Under the pieces are notes generated by a model that was given only the letters and a program-made list of their open reading frames with translations, was not told the DNA's origin and did not search any database. Positions 45,791 to 54,848 of a stretch of DNA of 64,000 nt are shown here, piece by piece. The DNA comes from Halopseudomonas oceani. Its GTDB lineage: Bacteria > Pseudomonadota > Gammaproteobacteria > Pseudomonadales > Pseudomonadaceae. Positions within the stretch are counted from its first letter, which is position 1. Every line of letters starts with the position of its first letter. A program made the position numbers and the translations under genes. The stretch is taken from NCBI RefSeq assembly GCF_002903165.1, contig NZ_PPSK01000019.1, positions 1 to 64,000 of the forward strand, given 5' to 3'.

Positions 45791-46208
45791 TCCCAAGCCC
45801 CATTGGCGCGCACTGCGCAGTGTCTGGCGGATGCTGAGTCTGGCCGTTCTGCTGCTGCCGATCCTGCTGGTTGTGGTGCTGGGCGACTGGACCGGCTTGT
45901 TTGACGAGGCTGCCGTCCCGCTGTTTGGCGTGGGCATGGCCAGTCTGATGCTGACCCTCTGGCGCTTCCGGCTCTACAAACGCGCTCTTATTCGCGCCGA
46001 AGGCTTGGGTGAGAGCCACGAGGCCGCCAGTGCTTGGGCAGTCTTGCACCGCAATCAGAGTCTGGGCCTGGCTGCCGCCGCGCTACCGGCGCTGATTGCG
46101 CTGGTGCATTACTTCTGCGTGGGTGAGGTCATCCCGCTGGTGCTGCTGATGATCGTCAGCCTTGGCGTTATGCTGCTGTATCGCCCGCCGGCTGCCTGGG
46201 TCGACTGA
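45783..46208 (+). CDS. Small integral membrane protein of unknown function
   Basis: 141 residues with four hydrophobic segments (about 18-38, 46-62, 95-112, 116-134) and a polar cytoplasmic loop [24 protein letters not shown] do not recognise a functional family. A gene like it follows ribA in P. aeruginosa (from memory). It overlaps ribA at its start and its stop directly precedes the next GTG start, so the three genes form a tight unit. Confidence 0.8.
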   Translation: MFDPKPHWRALRSVWRMLSLAVLLLPILLVVVLGDWTGLFDEAAVPLFGVGMASLMLTLWRFRLYKRALIRAEGLGESHEAASAWAVLHRNQSLGLAAAALPALIALVHYFCVGEVIPLVLLMIVSLGVMLLYRPPAAWVD

Positions 46209-47021
46209 GTGCGCCAACTGCTGGCGCTGCTGCTGGCGCTATCGCTCAACGCACTTCCCGTTCAGGCTGCCGAGCGCATCGTCAGCCTGGCTCCTTTCCT
46301 GACCGACATGACCCTGCAGCTGGGCGCTGGTGCCCGGCTGGTCGGTGTACTGGATGATGGTCAGCTGCCTGCCGAGCTGAGCGACCGGCAAACCGTCGGC
46401 AGCTATCAGAGCCTCTCTGCCGAGCGGATCGTGTCCGTCCAGCCTGATCTGATCCTCGCCTGGACCTCAGGCAATCCCCCCGAACTGCTTGAGCGCCTTC
46501 GTGGCTGGGGCATTCGCGTCGAACAGTTCGACCCGCAACGGCTTGATGACATCGCCAGCATGACCCTGCAGCTCGGTGAACTGCTTGATCAGACAGCCGA
46601 AGCCCAAGCGCTGGAAGCCGACTTCCGCGCCCAGCTGGACCGGCTCCGCGCTGCACCCTCGGCAACCCGGCCCAAGGTCTTCCTGCAGCTCTGGGACAAC
46701 CCGCTCTACACCGTCGCCGGTGACCAGCTATTGTCCGATGTCCTGACTCTGTGCGGTGCTGACAATGTCTTCGCCGACCTTGCCGGCCTCGCCCCGCAAG
46801 TCGGCCGCGAAGGTGTGCTGGCCGCCAACCCCGACATCATCATCGCGTTGGCCGATCAGGGCGTCACCGCCGAAGGCTGGCTTGACGACTGGCGTCGTTT
46901 TCCGCGAATGAGCGCGGTGCAGCACAACCGCCTCCATGTACTCGACAGTGACCTACTGGTCCGCCCGACCCCGGCGATTATTGGTGGGGTAGAGCAGTTG
47001 TGCGGGTTGGTGCGTTTCTAG
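46209..47021 (+). CDS. BtuF-like periplasmic substrate-binding protein (GTG start)
   Basis: 270 residues with a signal peptide (MRQLLALLLALSLNALPVQA). The class III binding-protein fold used for cobalamin, haem and siderophores is indicated by ERIVSLAPFLTDMTLQLGAGARLVGV, ERIVSVQPDLILAW and GREGVLAANPDIII. GTG 46209 follows the preceding stop directly. No permease or ATPase gene is adjacent. With btuB at 56448 a role in B12 uptake is plausible but unproven; other ligands cannot be excluded. Confidence 0.82.
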   Translation: MRQLLALLLALSLNALPVQAAERIVSLAPFLTDMTLQLGAGARLVGVLDDGQLPAELSDRQTVGSYQSLSAERIVSVQPDLILAWTSGNPPELLERLRGWGIRVEQFDPQRLDDIASMTLQLGELLDQTAEAQALEADFRAQLDRLRAAPSATRPKVFLQLWDNPLYTVAGDQLLSDVLTLCGADNVFADLAGLAPQVGREGVLAANPDIIIALADQGVTAEGWLDDWRRFPRMSAVQHNRLHVLDSDLLVRPTPAIIGGVEQLCGLVRF

Positions 47022-47086
47022 ACAGGGTTGTTCACCAGCCCTATTGCCTGCCAAGATGACCGCTACCTGTACAGGAGAGTTAGGCT

Positions 47087-47974
47087 ATGGCAGCACAGAT
47101 GGAGCCAACACGGTTGGCCGTGTTGATTGATGCCGACAACGCCAATCCGGCGATTGTTGAAGGGCTGCTGGCCGAGGTGGCCAAGTTGGGTGTGGCGAGC
47201 GTAAAGCGTATTTATGGCGACTGGACTACGCCGAGTCTGGGCAAGTGGAAAGCGTCGCTGCTGGAACACTCGATTCAGCCGATCCAGCAGTTTGCCTACA
47301 CCTCCGGCAAGAACGCGACCGACAGCGCGATGATCATCGATGCCATAGACCTGCTGTACTCGGCGGACCTTGGCGGCTTCTGCATTGTTTCCAGCGACAG
47401 TGATTTCACCCGTCTGGCCGCGCGCCTGCGTGAGTCGGGCAAGGTGGTGTATGGCTTTGGTGAGCAGAAAACACCCAAGCCTTTTGTTGCCGCCTGCGAC
47501 CGCTTTATCTACACCGAAATCTTTACCCAGCATCCGGAGAACGCCGAAACGGTTATTCAGCGTCGCTCTGCTCAGGAGCTGCGACAGGACGCCAAGCTCT
47601 GCACTCTGTTGCGTCAGGCAATCGAAGCGGCCTCCGACGATGATGGCTGGGCCAACCTCGGCCCGGTTGGCAGCCAGCTGGCCAAGCAGATGCCGGAATT
47701 TGACCCGCGCAACTATGGCTACAGCAAGTTCAGTGGGCTAGTGGAAGGTATTGGCCTGTTCACCCTGCGACGGGAAAACAACCTGCTGCTGGTCAAGGAC
47801 CAGCGCCCGGGCAAGAAGGGCTGCCCCCAGCGGTTACCAGCTCCCGAATGGTATGCCGTGGGTGTCGATATAGTGCTGGGCGTTGGGGCTGGGTGGGCGG
47901 TAGAACTCGCCGTTGGATTCACCGTTGTAGGGGCCGACGGGGTTGATTTCGCCTTCCACTCGTCCTATTTCTAG
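47087..47974 (+). CDS. NYN-domain protein with LOTUS-like region and an aberrant 3' end
   Basis: 295 residues. The NYN (PIN-like) domain runs from LAVLIDADNANPAIVEGLL to about residue 150 with the acidic residues of a ribonuclease fold (IDADN, TDSAMIIDAIDLL, SSDSDFTRLA). A LOTUS/OST-HTH-like region follows (about 165-240, ending FTLRRENNLLLVKDQ). The remaining 50 or so residues, from about 47825, are antisense to the convergent DUF2931 gene and look unrelated to the family, so the original stop seems lost. The real domain architecture probably ends near residue 245. AGGAG precedes the ATG. Confidence 0.8.
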   Translation: MAAQMEPTRLAVLIDADNANPAIVEGLLAEVAKLGVASVKRIYGDWTTPSLGKWKASLLEHSIQPIQQFAYTSGKNATDSAMIIDAIDLLYSADLGGFCIVSSDSDFTRLAARLRESGKVVYGFGEQKTPKPFVAACDRFIYTEIFTQHPENAETVIQRRSAQELRQDAKLCTLLRQAIEAASDDDGWANLGPVGSQLAKQMPEFDPRNYGYSKFSGLVEGIGLFTLRRENNLLLVKDQRPGKKGCPQRLPAPEWYAVGVDIVLGVGAGWAVELAVGFTVVGADGVDFAFHSSYF

Positions 47975-48508
47975 TGGCTCCAGGCAAGTGCCCAAAAGCC
48001 AGAATTTCGCGATGCCGCCGGGCGCGACGCCGATGGCGATGAACTTTCGATATTGATACACATAATCGTTGTCGTACCGGCAGAAGACCCGCCTTTCAGC
48101 GCGCATTTCATCTCGGACCCACTGCGGTATGTCGATGGATGCCCGATAGGCTTCTGGTTCTGCGAGTGATTGCCAGCGTACAGTGATCTTTTCGGGCAAG
48201 TCTATTCCGGACATTGGAAAGCTTGAACCGGGGCCAGGGCGCTCTGGCCAGCCGCGTGGGTCGCCTTTGTTGTCCGGAGGTGTTCTTGTGGAGGCGATTC
48301 CGCCAAACACATCTTCGTACATCAAGTCATTCACATCCGTTAGGTCTACCTGCTCTACCCAGGCCTCCATATAGTCGGGAGCTCCCAAGCCTATGTACCA
48401 GGCGCGGTACGGTAGATCCGGCTTGGGCGGAAATACTTCAATTGGTTTGCTGTGCTGGCAACCGCCAAGGACTAGCGCTGTGAGTATGATCAGAGTGCGC
48501 ACAATCAT
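47834..48508 (-). CDS. DUF2931 lipoprotein, probable immunity partner of the Tle1 lipase
   Basis: 224 residues with a lipoprotein signal (MIVRTLIILTALVLGGC, lipobox LGGC, lipidated Cys17). The rest is of the DUF2931 type, with RAWYIGLGAPDYMEAWVEQVDLTD and KFWLLGTCLEPLEIGRVEG. Such lipoproteins are commonly encoded next to DUF2235 phospholipase effectors, and a periplasmic lipoprotein is where a Tle1 toxin would have to be blocked. Its start overlaps the effector stop by 4 bases. The 3' end overlaps the NYN gene by 141 bases. Confidence 0.78.
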   Translation of the reverse strand: MIVRTLIILTALVLGGCQHSKPIEVFPPKPDLPYRAWYIGLGAPDYMEAWVEQVDLTDVNDLMYEDVFGGIASTRTPPDNKGDPRGWPERPGPGSSFPMSGIDLPEKITVRWQSLAEPEAYRASIDIPQWVRDEMRAERRVFCRYDNDYVYQYRKFIAIGVAPGGIAKFWLLGTCLEPLEIGRVEGEINPVGPYNGESNGEFYRPPSPNAQHYIDTHGIPFGSW

Positions 48509-50391
48509 ACTGGGTACCCTGTCTGTGGTTTATCTGGGTAGATGGCGCGGATAAAATCATGGCGCGGTTTGTTGGCCATAAAGCCTTTTACCGGCACCCA
48601 GTTGGCCGAGCTGTGGATATAGCGGCTATGCAGGAAGCGCTTTTCCTCGTCGCTTAGGTTCGGGTTGTGTCCGGCCATGCACGCGGAAAATACCTTATCT
48701 GCGATTGGACCAAGGTCTGACGGAATAGCGAAGCGCTTATCCGTGGCGTTTATCTGATTGAGCGGCACGCCAGAGCTTGACGCCTTGGCATGCATGACCT
48801 TGAGGGATACACGAGACAGCTCACCCCGGACGCTGCGGATAATCGACAGAGTCAGCAGCACTTTGGCGTTCGGGCGGCTACCAACCACTTCTTCATGTCG
48901 CTCAAAGTGCCCGTCGCCCGGTAGTCCACGTGTCCGGAAGCGCTCTTCCTCCTGCTGCCTGACCCGCCAGGCCCGGGAGCGAATCAGTTGCTGGCGCGCC
49001 GGGCCGTCCAATGGGTAGTGATTGCTGAGAAAGAAGACCGGTCTGCCGATCACCAAGCGCTCGTAGGACAGCGTTGGATAGCCGCCACCGAGGTTGGAAT
49101 GGACGCCGGGTAGCACCAGTTCCTCATGGGCTTCGTCTACTCGGTTCAGGCTGAAGTTATGGCGGTGTTCATCGGCTGCGGTGAGATGCACCACCTTGCG
49201 GGCGCAGTCGGGTGGCAGGTATAGATTCACGCCTGGATTATAGTCGTCACCGACGCTGAGGTGTCCTTGAGCTGGGTCGCCGATGGCCGCGACAGTATCG
49301 AACAGGCCGATAAAGTTTATGCTGATGCACTCCTCAATGGAAAAGCCGCCAGCAAACACAGGGCTCTTGGTATCAAGGTTGTTTGTGAGTATGCCGTGAT
49401 TGGCTTTCAGCACCTCATTTGCGAAGTGTCGAGCCGCGGCGGCGCCGCGACTGAAGCCGAAGATATCGAACTCGATTTTCTCAACACATATGGACGGGTT
49501 GTTAGTAGCCAGCACCTGTAGGCTCTCAACTATCCGTTCAGGACTCTGCTCAACCCGCTCAACAACCCCTGTCTCGCCTTGCCCAAATGCCATGCCCATG
49601 GTGGCGTCTTCCTCGCCTGCTTTGCTGCCAGCACCTTCAATGTAAACCTTCACTGCGGCTTGCTTGGCATTAGCTTGTAACTGCTGCCGCGAGTCGTCGC
49701 GGTACAACCGAAACAACAACGCCACATTACTCAACTCATTCCCGTAACTGTTATCCGGGCGTTGATCAAAAAAAACGTCACCGTTGCTGTCGTTATAACC
49801 GTGGGACTGGCAGAAGCGGGTGACGGCCTCCAGACCGTCGGGGCCGAGTTGGGCGAGGTCTTCGCGGCGGCATTGGGCGGTGAGCGAAGCATTGGGCAGG
49901 TTGTTGAGGGTGCCGTCGAAGAACATGCCGACGCGCAGGGTGATGCGTTGCTTCTGCGGCAGTTCGGTTTCTTCTTCCTCCTCTTCTTCCTCGCGCTCCA
50001 GCGGCACGGCGTTGCTGGCGCCGTGCTGCACTGGAACGTCAAAAAGCGCCCGCAGGGCGCGCACCAGGCCGGTGATGATCATGGCTTGAGCCGCGCGGCT
50101 ATCGGCGCTGCCGGGTTGATTGCCAATAAGAACGGTCGGGGAGCCGGCGGTGATGGAGTCGCCGTGGGCGCCAACGCTACCGAGCACGGCGGTGGGGCGG
50201 CCGTTGATGAGCACGTTGCTGATCAACTGGCTGCTGAGCGGGCTGCCGCACTGGGTGATGTCACCCTGACGGGCAGCGGGCTTGCCGTTGATCAGTACGT
50301 CAGCGGCGCCGCTGATCAGGCGCTGGCTACCGTGGCCGGTCTGCGGGCATTGTGTGGGGTCGCCGAGTCGGGCGGCGGGTTTGCCGGACAT
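48505..50391 (-). CDS. PAAR-domain Tle1-family (DUF2235) type VI secretion phospholipase effector
   Basis: 628 residues. An N-terminal PAAR domain (about 1-92, MSGKPAARLGDPTQCPQTGHGS... with repeated VLINGKPAARQGD) would sharpen a VgrG spike. A Glu-rich linker (133-142) leads to the DUF2235/Tle1 catalytic domain: nucleophile motif GFSRG with Ser314, then NFIGLFDTVAA with Asp365 and PGVHSNLGGGY with His431 as the likely triad. Such enzymes cleave phospholipids of rival cells. No VgrG or other secretion gene is in the window, so this is an orphan module. Base composition of the catalytic part appears less G+C rich than the PAAR part. Confidence 0.88.
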   Translation of the reverse strand: MSGKPAARLGDPTQCPQTGHGSQRLISGAADVLINGKPAARQGDITQCGSPLSSQLISNVLINGRPTAVLGSVGAHGDSITAGSPTVLIGNQPGSADSRAAQAMIITGLVRALRALFDVPVQHGASNAVPLEREEEEEEEETELPQKQRITLRVGMFFDGTLNNLPNASLTAQCRREDLAQLGPDGLEAVTRFCQSHGYNDSNGDVFFDQRPDNSYGNELSNVALLFRLYRDDSRQQLQANAKQAAVKVYIEGAGSKAGEEDATMGMAFGQGETGVVERVEQSPERIVESLQVLATNNPSICVEKIEFDIFGFSRGAAAARHFANEVLKANHGILTNNLDTKSPVFAGGFSIEECISINFIGLFDTVAAIGDPAQGHLSVGDDYNPGVNLYLPPDCARKVVHLTAADEHRHNFSLNRVDEAHEELVLPGVHSNLGGGYPTLSYERLVIGRPVFFLSNHYPLDGPARQQLIRSRAWRVRQQEEERFRTRGLPGDGHFERHEEVVGSRPNAKVLLTLSIIRSVRGELSRVSLKVMHAKASSSGVPLNQINATDKRFAIPSDLGPIADKVFSACMAGHNPNLSDEEKRFLHSRYIHSSANWVPVKGFMANKPRHDFIRAIYPDKPQTGYPV

Positions 50392-50493
50392 GCCATTTCC
50401 CTTTGGCTGCAGGTGTTCCTGCGCTGATCCTGCGGGGGCGGTGGCGGGTTGGACAATCGACTATTGGGGGGAATGTGCGGTGCTTGGCATCTG

Positions 50494-50538
50494 CCGGTGC
50501 AATGCGTTGCCGGGGTGGCCGGCAACGCATTGCACCGG
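50494..50538. repeat. Perfect 20-bp inverted repeat at the end of the jetC-like gene
   Basis: The arms 50494-50513 (CCGGTGCAATGCGTTGCCGG) and 50519-50538 are exact reverse complements, separated by GGTGG. The right arm ends at the base next to the jetC stop codon. No T-run flanks it on either strand, so it is not a standard intrinsic terminator. It would form an extremely stable RNA hairpin. Confidence 0.9.
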
Positions 50539-53500
50539 TCAGATCACGTCTTCCATAAACTCCAGCGCACCCTGCTGACGAATCACCCGGCGATGCTGGG
50601 CCCACAGCTCGGCCACGCGTTCGCGGTTGAGCTGCTGGCGGTCGAGCAGCACGCGGGTGTTCAGCTCGCCGACCGGTTGGCTGCTGGGCACCTTGCTGAA
50701 CACAAACTGGTTGCTCACCAGCTCCAGGAAGGGGCCAGCCTTGCTGGTCGGCATGATGAAGATCAGCTGCAGGCCGAGGGTTTCGGTCAGGTAGGCGATA
50801 ACTTCACGCGAACGGATTTCATCCATGTGCATGAAGGCTTCGTCGACGATCACCATACGCAGGTGGCTGTCGCCCTCGTTGAAGCGGAAGGCGCTGGTCA
50901 CGGCGGCGGCGCGGATGATGTAAGCCGGGGTTTCCAGCTGACCACCGGAGCCGGTGCCGTATTCGCTCAGTCGGATCGGCGACTTGCCTTCCGGGTGCTT
51001 GAGGATGTCGTAGCGGCGGTAGCGACGGTAGTCGCTGATGCGCTCCAGTTCGCGCAGAGCCTGCTGTTCGTCGCCATCAAGCAGCAACGCCAGCAGCTGA
51101 TCGCGCACCGCGGCCGAACGCTCGGACAGGGCGTCGTCGAACAGGCTGGTGCCGTCGCCCAGGTTCGGCATCTGGATCAGTTCGCGGAAGAAATCCCAGT
51201 AGGCCTTGTACTCGGGCAGCCAGTCCCAGTCGAACTGGAAGCGCTCGCGGTCGGCACCGAAGCGGTGGTGCTCCAGCTCCTTGTTCAGTTGCTCGAGCGT
51301 TCGACGGCCGTCGTTGATGGCCTGATGAATCTCGTGGCAAAGGTCGCTGACGAAGGTCGTGTTGAAGCTGTCGCGCAGGCTCGCGAGCTGTTCCTGCTTG
51401 GCCAGCAACACGTTGTTGCGCAGGCGGTTGTGCAGGTTGTCGAGCTGTTGATGCAGCGCGCCGACATGGCGGAAGAAGGCCAGGCTGTGCAGTTCCGCCG
51501 GGGTGTCGGCGAGTACCTGATCGGCGGGCTGGGCCTGCTCGTTGTAGTGCTCGATGGCGCGCTGCAGGTCGGCAACCTGACGGTGCAGGCTGCTGGTCAG
51601 CGCCTGGGCGTCGGCAATGAAGTCGAACTGGCCGCCACGCTGTTCGAGCATGGTGTCGAGCTGCTCCAGCCGCGCCTGCGGGTCGAGCCCCGGCACTTGG
51701 GCGGCAGCATCCAGAAGATACTGCTCGGCCTTGTCGCGGGCGTCGAGCAGGGCATCGCTCTGGTCGGCGAAGTGGGTAATGCGTTGGCCGATGCTGACCT
51801 GCTTCTCCTGCAGACGGCCAAGTTGCACGTCCAGCTCCTTGCCGTGCAGTTCCAGCTCGCGGTGGCGCAGGGTCACGCGCTGTTGTTCGGATTCCAGATC
51901 GTGGTGCGCGCCTAGGTCAAGCGCTTCCAGTTGCTGTTCGACTTCGCGCAGCTGGCGCTGGCTGTCGAGCAGCTCGCTGGCGCGGGCGGCGTAGTCGAGC
52001 GGCGCGATCTGACCTAATTGACGGGCCAGTTCGCGCAGGGCTTCCAGTTCGCGGCGCAGTTGATGCTGCTGCAGATCCAGATCGTGCAGGCGCTGCTCCT
52101 GCGCGCGCAGGTTGCGTTCGCGGGCGGCGGCGCCGAATACCAGCTGGCTGTCGTCGATGTCGCAGCGAAACAGCGCGTAGTTGCCCGAGCCCATACCGTC
52201 GCGGGTGATGCCGCGGCGGGTTTGGCGCAGGGCACCGGCGTCGGCAACCCGGGCCACGGTGGCGTATGACGCCTGCAGGTAGTATTCGGCGACGCGATGG
52301 CTGAAGCGCATGACCTGCAGGATCGAGTCGTTCGGCAGGCTGATGCGTTCGGCGTCCTGCTTGGCCTTGCTGCCCTGAATCACCCGCGCGCGGTTGCGCT
52401 CGCGGCTGTTCATCTGGCGTACGATGCGGATCGCTTCGGCTTCATATTCGGGCTCGACCAGAATGGCGTAGCGGCTGCCGCCGATGTAGCCCTCGATCGC
52501 CATCTGCCAATCCGGGTCGAGTACCTCGACGTGGTCGCAGAGTACCCGCGGATCGGCCTGCGGGCATTGTTTGCGGATCGCCAGCAGCGCTTCCTCGACA
52601 TACGCCGGATACGTCACACGGCTGCTCTGCAGGGTGCTGATCTGGTGGCGAATCTGGCTGACCTGGCGATCAAGATTGTTCAGCGCGCTGGTGCGTTCCT
52701 GCACCAGCCGGTCGACCCGCTGCAGCAGGCTGGCGCCTTCACTGTCCTGCTCGCGCAGGCGCTCAGCCAGCTGGTTGTGTGCGCGCTGCTGACTGCGAAT
52801 GGCATCCAGACCGGCGTCCAGCGGGGTCAGGTCGATCCAGTCGCGGGCCAGCAGTTGATTGAGGTCGGCAACCGGCTCGCGCTCGGCGGCCAGCACTGCG
52901 GCGCTGGCCTCGCGCCAGCCACGGCTGGCCAGCTGTGGAATGGCCTGACTCAGGCTGTGCTGGGCCAGCAGCGCACCGGCGGATTGCAGCGCCACCAGGT
53001 TACGGTCGCGCTGATGGGCCTGGGTCAGCAGGCCGGGTACGGCGCTGCGCAGTTGCTCGCTCAGCTGGCGCTGGCGCTGCTCCAGTTGGTCCTTGTTCTG
53101 CAGCGCCGGAATGCCCTGACGGCGGGCTTCCAGTTGCACCAGTTCGTGGTGGGCCTGGGCCAGGCGCTCGGTGGTCAGGCGCTGGTCTTCCTGCAGCGCT
53201 TCGAGCTGACTGGCGAGCTGTTGCTGTTCTTGTTTGGCCGCCAGATAGCCCTGCTGGTTGTTCTGCCAGGCTTGCGCGGCGGCGGCGTACTCCAGCCCGG
53301 TGCGCTCCAGCCAGCTGTCCAGATACTGCGTGGTCTGGCTGGTGGTCAGCGACAGCAGCTCAACCGCCTGACGCACGCGCGCCGCTTCCTGCTCCATGCC
53401 ATGCACGGTGCGCAGCAGCTCGCGGATGCGCTTGATGGTGTCGCCAAACTCGCGCGGCTCCAGCACTTCCTCGGCGACAAACTGGTCGATGGATTTAACC

Positions 53501-54174
53501 GGTTTGTAGGCCATGAAGTTGGCAAAGGTGCGCGCGGCGTTCTTCGCTTCGCGGGTCGACAGCGCATCGCGGCGGCCGCGCAGGGCGGCGTACAGGCGGG
53601 CCAGGTAGGCGCTCTTGCGGTCGTAGACTTCGATCTGCTGGGCGCTGAACTGCTTGCGCAGCAGGCCCGGCAGCTCGGTCACGGCGATCACGTGGCGGCC
53701 GTCATCCTGCTCGCGCAGAAAGTGCGACAGCGACAGCATCTCGCCGGGGATGATCATCAGCAGCAGTTCGTCCTGCCGTGCCTGCCGGCTGCTGCCGGCG
53801 GCGTCGAGATGGGCGCGTACGCCGATCACCGCGGTAAAGGGTTCGGCGGTCTCGCCACGGGTCGGATGGAACACCCCGGCGATGTAGCCGTCGGTGTCCC
53901 AGGGTCGGGCGTAGGCGCCATCGTCACAGCCGAGCACGTAGGAGGCGAGGGTGCGCACCTGCTTGCCGCCACGGCCACGCTGGGTGGTTTCGTCCTGTCC
54001 CGGGTTGTAGTTGAACAGGTTGTCGTGGGCGGCGGTCATCAGCGTCTGCAGGGCATCCGCTGCGGTGGTCTTGCCGGAGCCGTTGCCGCCGGAGAACAGG
54101 TTGACCGGGCCGTATTCCAGTTCTTCGACCGGCAGGTTGCCCCAGTTGACGGTAATCGAACGCTTCAGATACAT
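50539..54174 (-). CDS. JetC-like SMC ATPase of a Wadjet/Mks-type complex
   Basis: 1211 residues. Walker A GGNGSGKTT (Lys35) at the N-terminus, long coiled coils (about 240-500 and 690-1000) around a central hinge-like domain, an ABC signature region YGTGSGGQLETPAY near 1073-1083 and Walker B MVIVDEAFMHMD with Asp1111-Glu1112. This is a MukB/MksB/JetC class SMC motor. With JetA and JetB partners it would extrude DNA loops. Its start overlaps the jetB stop by one base. MksB in P. aeruginosa is shorter (from memory), so the Jet name is used, with caution. Confidence 0.85.
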   Translation of the reverse strand: MYLKRSITVNWGNLPVEELEYGPVNLFSGGNGSGKTTAADALQTLMTAAHDNLFNYNPGQDETTQRGRGGKQVRTLASYVLGCDDGAYARPWDTDGYIAGVFHPTRGETAEPFTAVIGVRAHLDAAGSSRQARQDELLLMIIPGEMLSLSHFLREQDDGRHVIAVTELPGLLRKQFSAQQIEVYDRKSAYLARLYAALRGRRDALSTREAKNAARTFANFMAYKPVKSIDQFVAEEVLEPREFGDTIKRIRELLRTVHGMEQEAARVRQAVELLSLTTSQTTQYLDSWLERTGLEYAAAAQAWQNNQQGYLAAKQEQQQLASQLEALQEDQRLTTERLAQAHHELVQLEARRQGIPALQNKDQLEQRQRQLSEQLRSAVPGLLTQAHQRDRNLVALQSAGALLAQHSLSQAIPQLASRGWREASAAVLAAEREPVADLNQLLARDWIDLTPLDAGLDAIRSQQRAHNQLAERLREQDSEGASLLQRVDRLVQERTSALNNLDRQVSQIRHQISTLQSSRVTYPAYVEEALLAIRKQCPQADPRVLCDHVEVLDPDWQMAIEGYIGGSRYAILVEPEYEAEAIRIVRQMNSRERNRARVIQGSKAKQDAERISLPNDSILQVMRFSHRVAEYYLQASYATVARVADAGALRQTRRGITRDGMGSGNYALFRCDIDDSQLVFGAAARERNLRAQEQRLHDLDLQQHQLRRELEALRELARQLGQIAPLDYAARASELLDSQRQLREVEQQLEALDLGAHHDLESEQQRVTLRHRELELHGKELDVQLGRLQEKQVSIGQRITHFADQSDALLDARDKAEQYLLDAAAQVPGLDPQARLEQLDTMLEQRGGQFDFIADAQALTSSLHRQVADLQRAIEHYNEQAQPADQVLADTPAELHSLAFFRHVGALHQQLDNLHNRLRNNVLLAKQEQLASLRDSFNTTFVSDLCHEIHQAINDGRRTLEQLNKELEHHRFGADRERFQFDWDWLPEYKAYWDFFRELIQMPNLGDGTSLFDDALSERSAAVRDQLLALLLDGDEQQALRELERISDYRRYRRYDILKHPEGKSPIRLSEYGTGSGGQLETPAYIIRAAAVTSAFRFNEGDSHLRMVIVDEAFMHMDEIRSREVIAYLTETLGLQLIFIMPTSKAGPFLELVSNQFVFSKVPSSQPVGELNTRVLLDRQQLNRERVAELWAQHRRVIRQQGALEFMEDVI

Positions 54175-54848
54175 CAGTTGTTCTCCTCGGCGGACGGCTG
54201 GTCTTCGCTGTTTTCAATCTCGGGGCTGGCGAGCTGGGCCAGCGCGCTGTCGGTCACCAGGCTGATGATGCCCGGGCGGATGGTCAGCCAGGCTTCGCCG
54301 CTGTCCAGTTCGGCATCGCTGGGGCTGCGGATCAGCCGCAGCTGGCGCAGGCGGCGCAGCAGGTTGCGGCGCTCGCTCTGCTGTTCCGGCAGTGAACGGC
54401 CGAGCAGGTTGCGACTGCTCAGGTTGAGCGCTTCGAGCGACAGCATGACCTGACCAAACTCGTCGACCTGACCTTCGCGCAGGGCCTTGTCGTACTCGGC
54501 GCGCAGCACCAGAATCAGCGCCACTTCCTGCTGGTTCAGGCGCTCGCGCAGGCCGCTGCCGAAGCTGTTGTCGGCGTCGACCAGGCCGGGCACTTCCGCG
54601 CCCGGCGGGAACACCCGGACCAGATTGAAGCGCGGCTCGTGCAGCACGCGGATGCGCAGCACCGAGAGATAGTCCTCGACCAGTTCGGCGGCCTGCAGGT
54701 AGCGGTCGTAGAGCTCGGCCTCGCGGTTGCTTTCGTCGCGGCAGAGCACGCCGCGGTCGAGCAGGCGGATCATCAGCTCGGAAAAGTCCTCGGCACTCAG
54801 GCCGCGTTCGTTGAGGTGGTGGTCCAGCGCGTCACGCATGTTCGTCAT
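54174..54848 (-). CDS. JetB-like DUF4194 protein (MukE/MksE-type kite subunit)
   Basis: 224 residues if started at ATG 54848 (MTNMRDALDHHL); ATG 54839 and 54884 are alternatives, and only a weak GGAA is nearby. The DUF4194 family is indicated by LIRLLDRGVLCRDESNREAELYDRYLQAAELVEDYLSVLRIRVLHEPRFNLVRVFPPG-like sequence. Kite proteins bridge the kleisin and DNA in Mks/Jet complexes. Its start lies inside the end of the jetA gene, so expression is coupled. The C-terminal tail is acidic. Confidence 0.82.
   Translation of the reverse strand: MTNMRDALDHHLNERGLSAEDFSELMIRLLDRGVLCRDESNREAELYDRYLQAAELVEDYLSVLRIRVLHEPRFNLVRVFPPGAEVPGLVDADNSFGSGLRERLNQQEVALILVLRAEYDKALREGQVDEFGQVMLSLEALNLSSRNLLGRSLPEQQSERRNLLRRLRQLRLIRSPSDAELDSGEAWLTIRPGIISLVTDSALAQLASPEIENSEDQPSAEENN

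Noticed and set aside
49768-49775. Run of eight A/T bases in the Tle1 gene as a phase-variation tract
   Set aside because: It is a single short homopolymer in frame (Val-Phe-Phe-Asp) with no other sign of contingency; chance is sufficient.
47834-50538. Insertion sequence or transposon carrying the toxin module
   Set aside because: No transposase gene, terminal inverted repeats flanking the module, or target-site duplication was seen; the 20-bp repeat at 50494 is a single hairpin rather than two separated ends.
50449-51915. A 488-residue open frame on the + strand over the C-terminal part of jetC
   Set aside because: Antisense shadow; its Val/Leu/Gln-rich repeats mirror the coiled coil on the other strand.
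52297-54453. A 718-residue open frame antisense to the jetC-like gene
   Set aside because: It lies entirely over the SMC gene and the end of jetB in the opposite frame, is made of low-complexity Gly/Ala/Arg/Leu sequence typical of shadows in G+C-rich coding DNA, and shows no domain.
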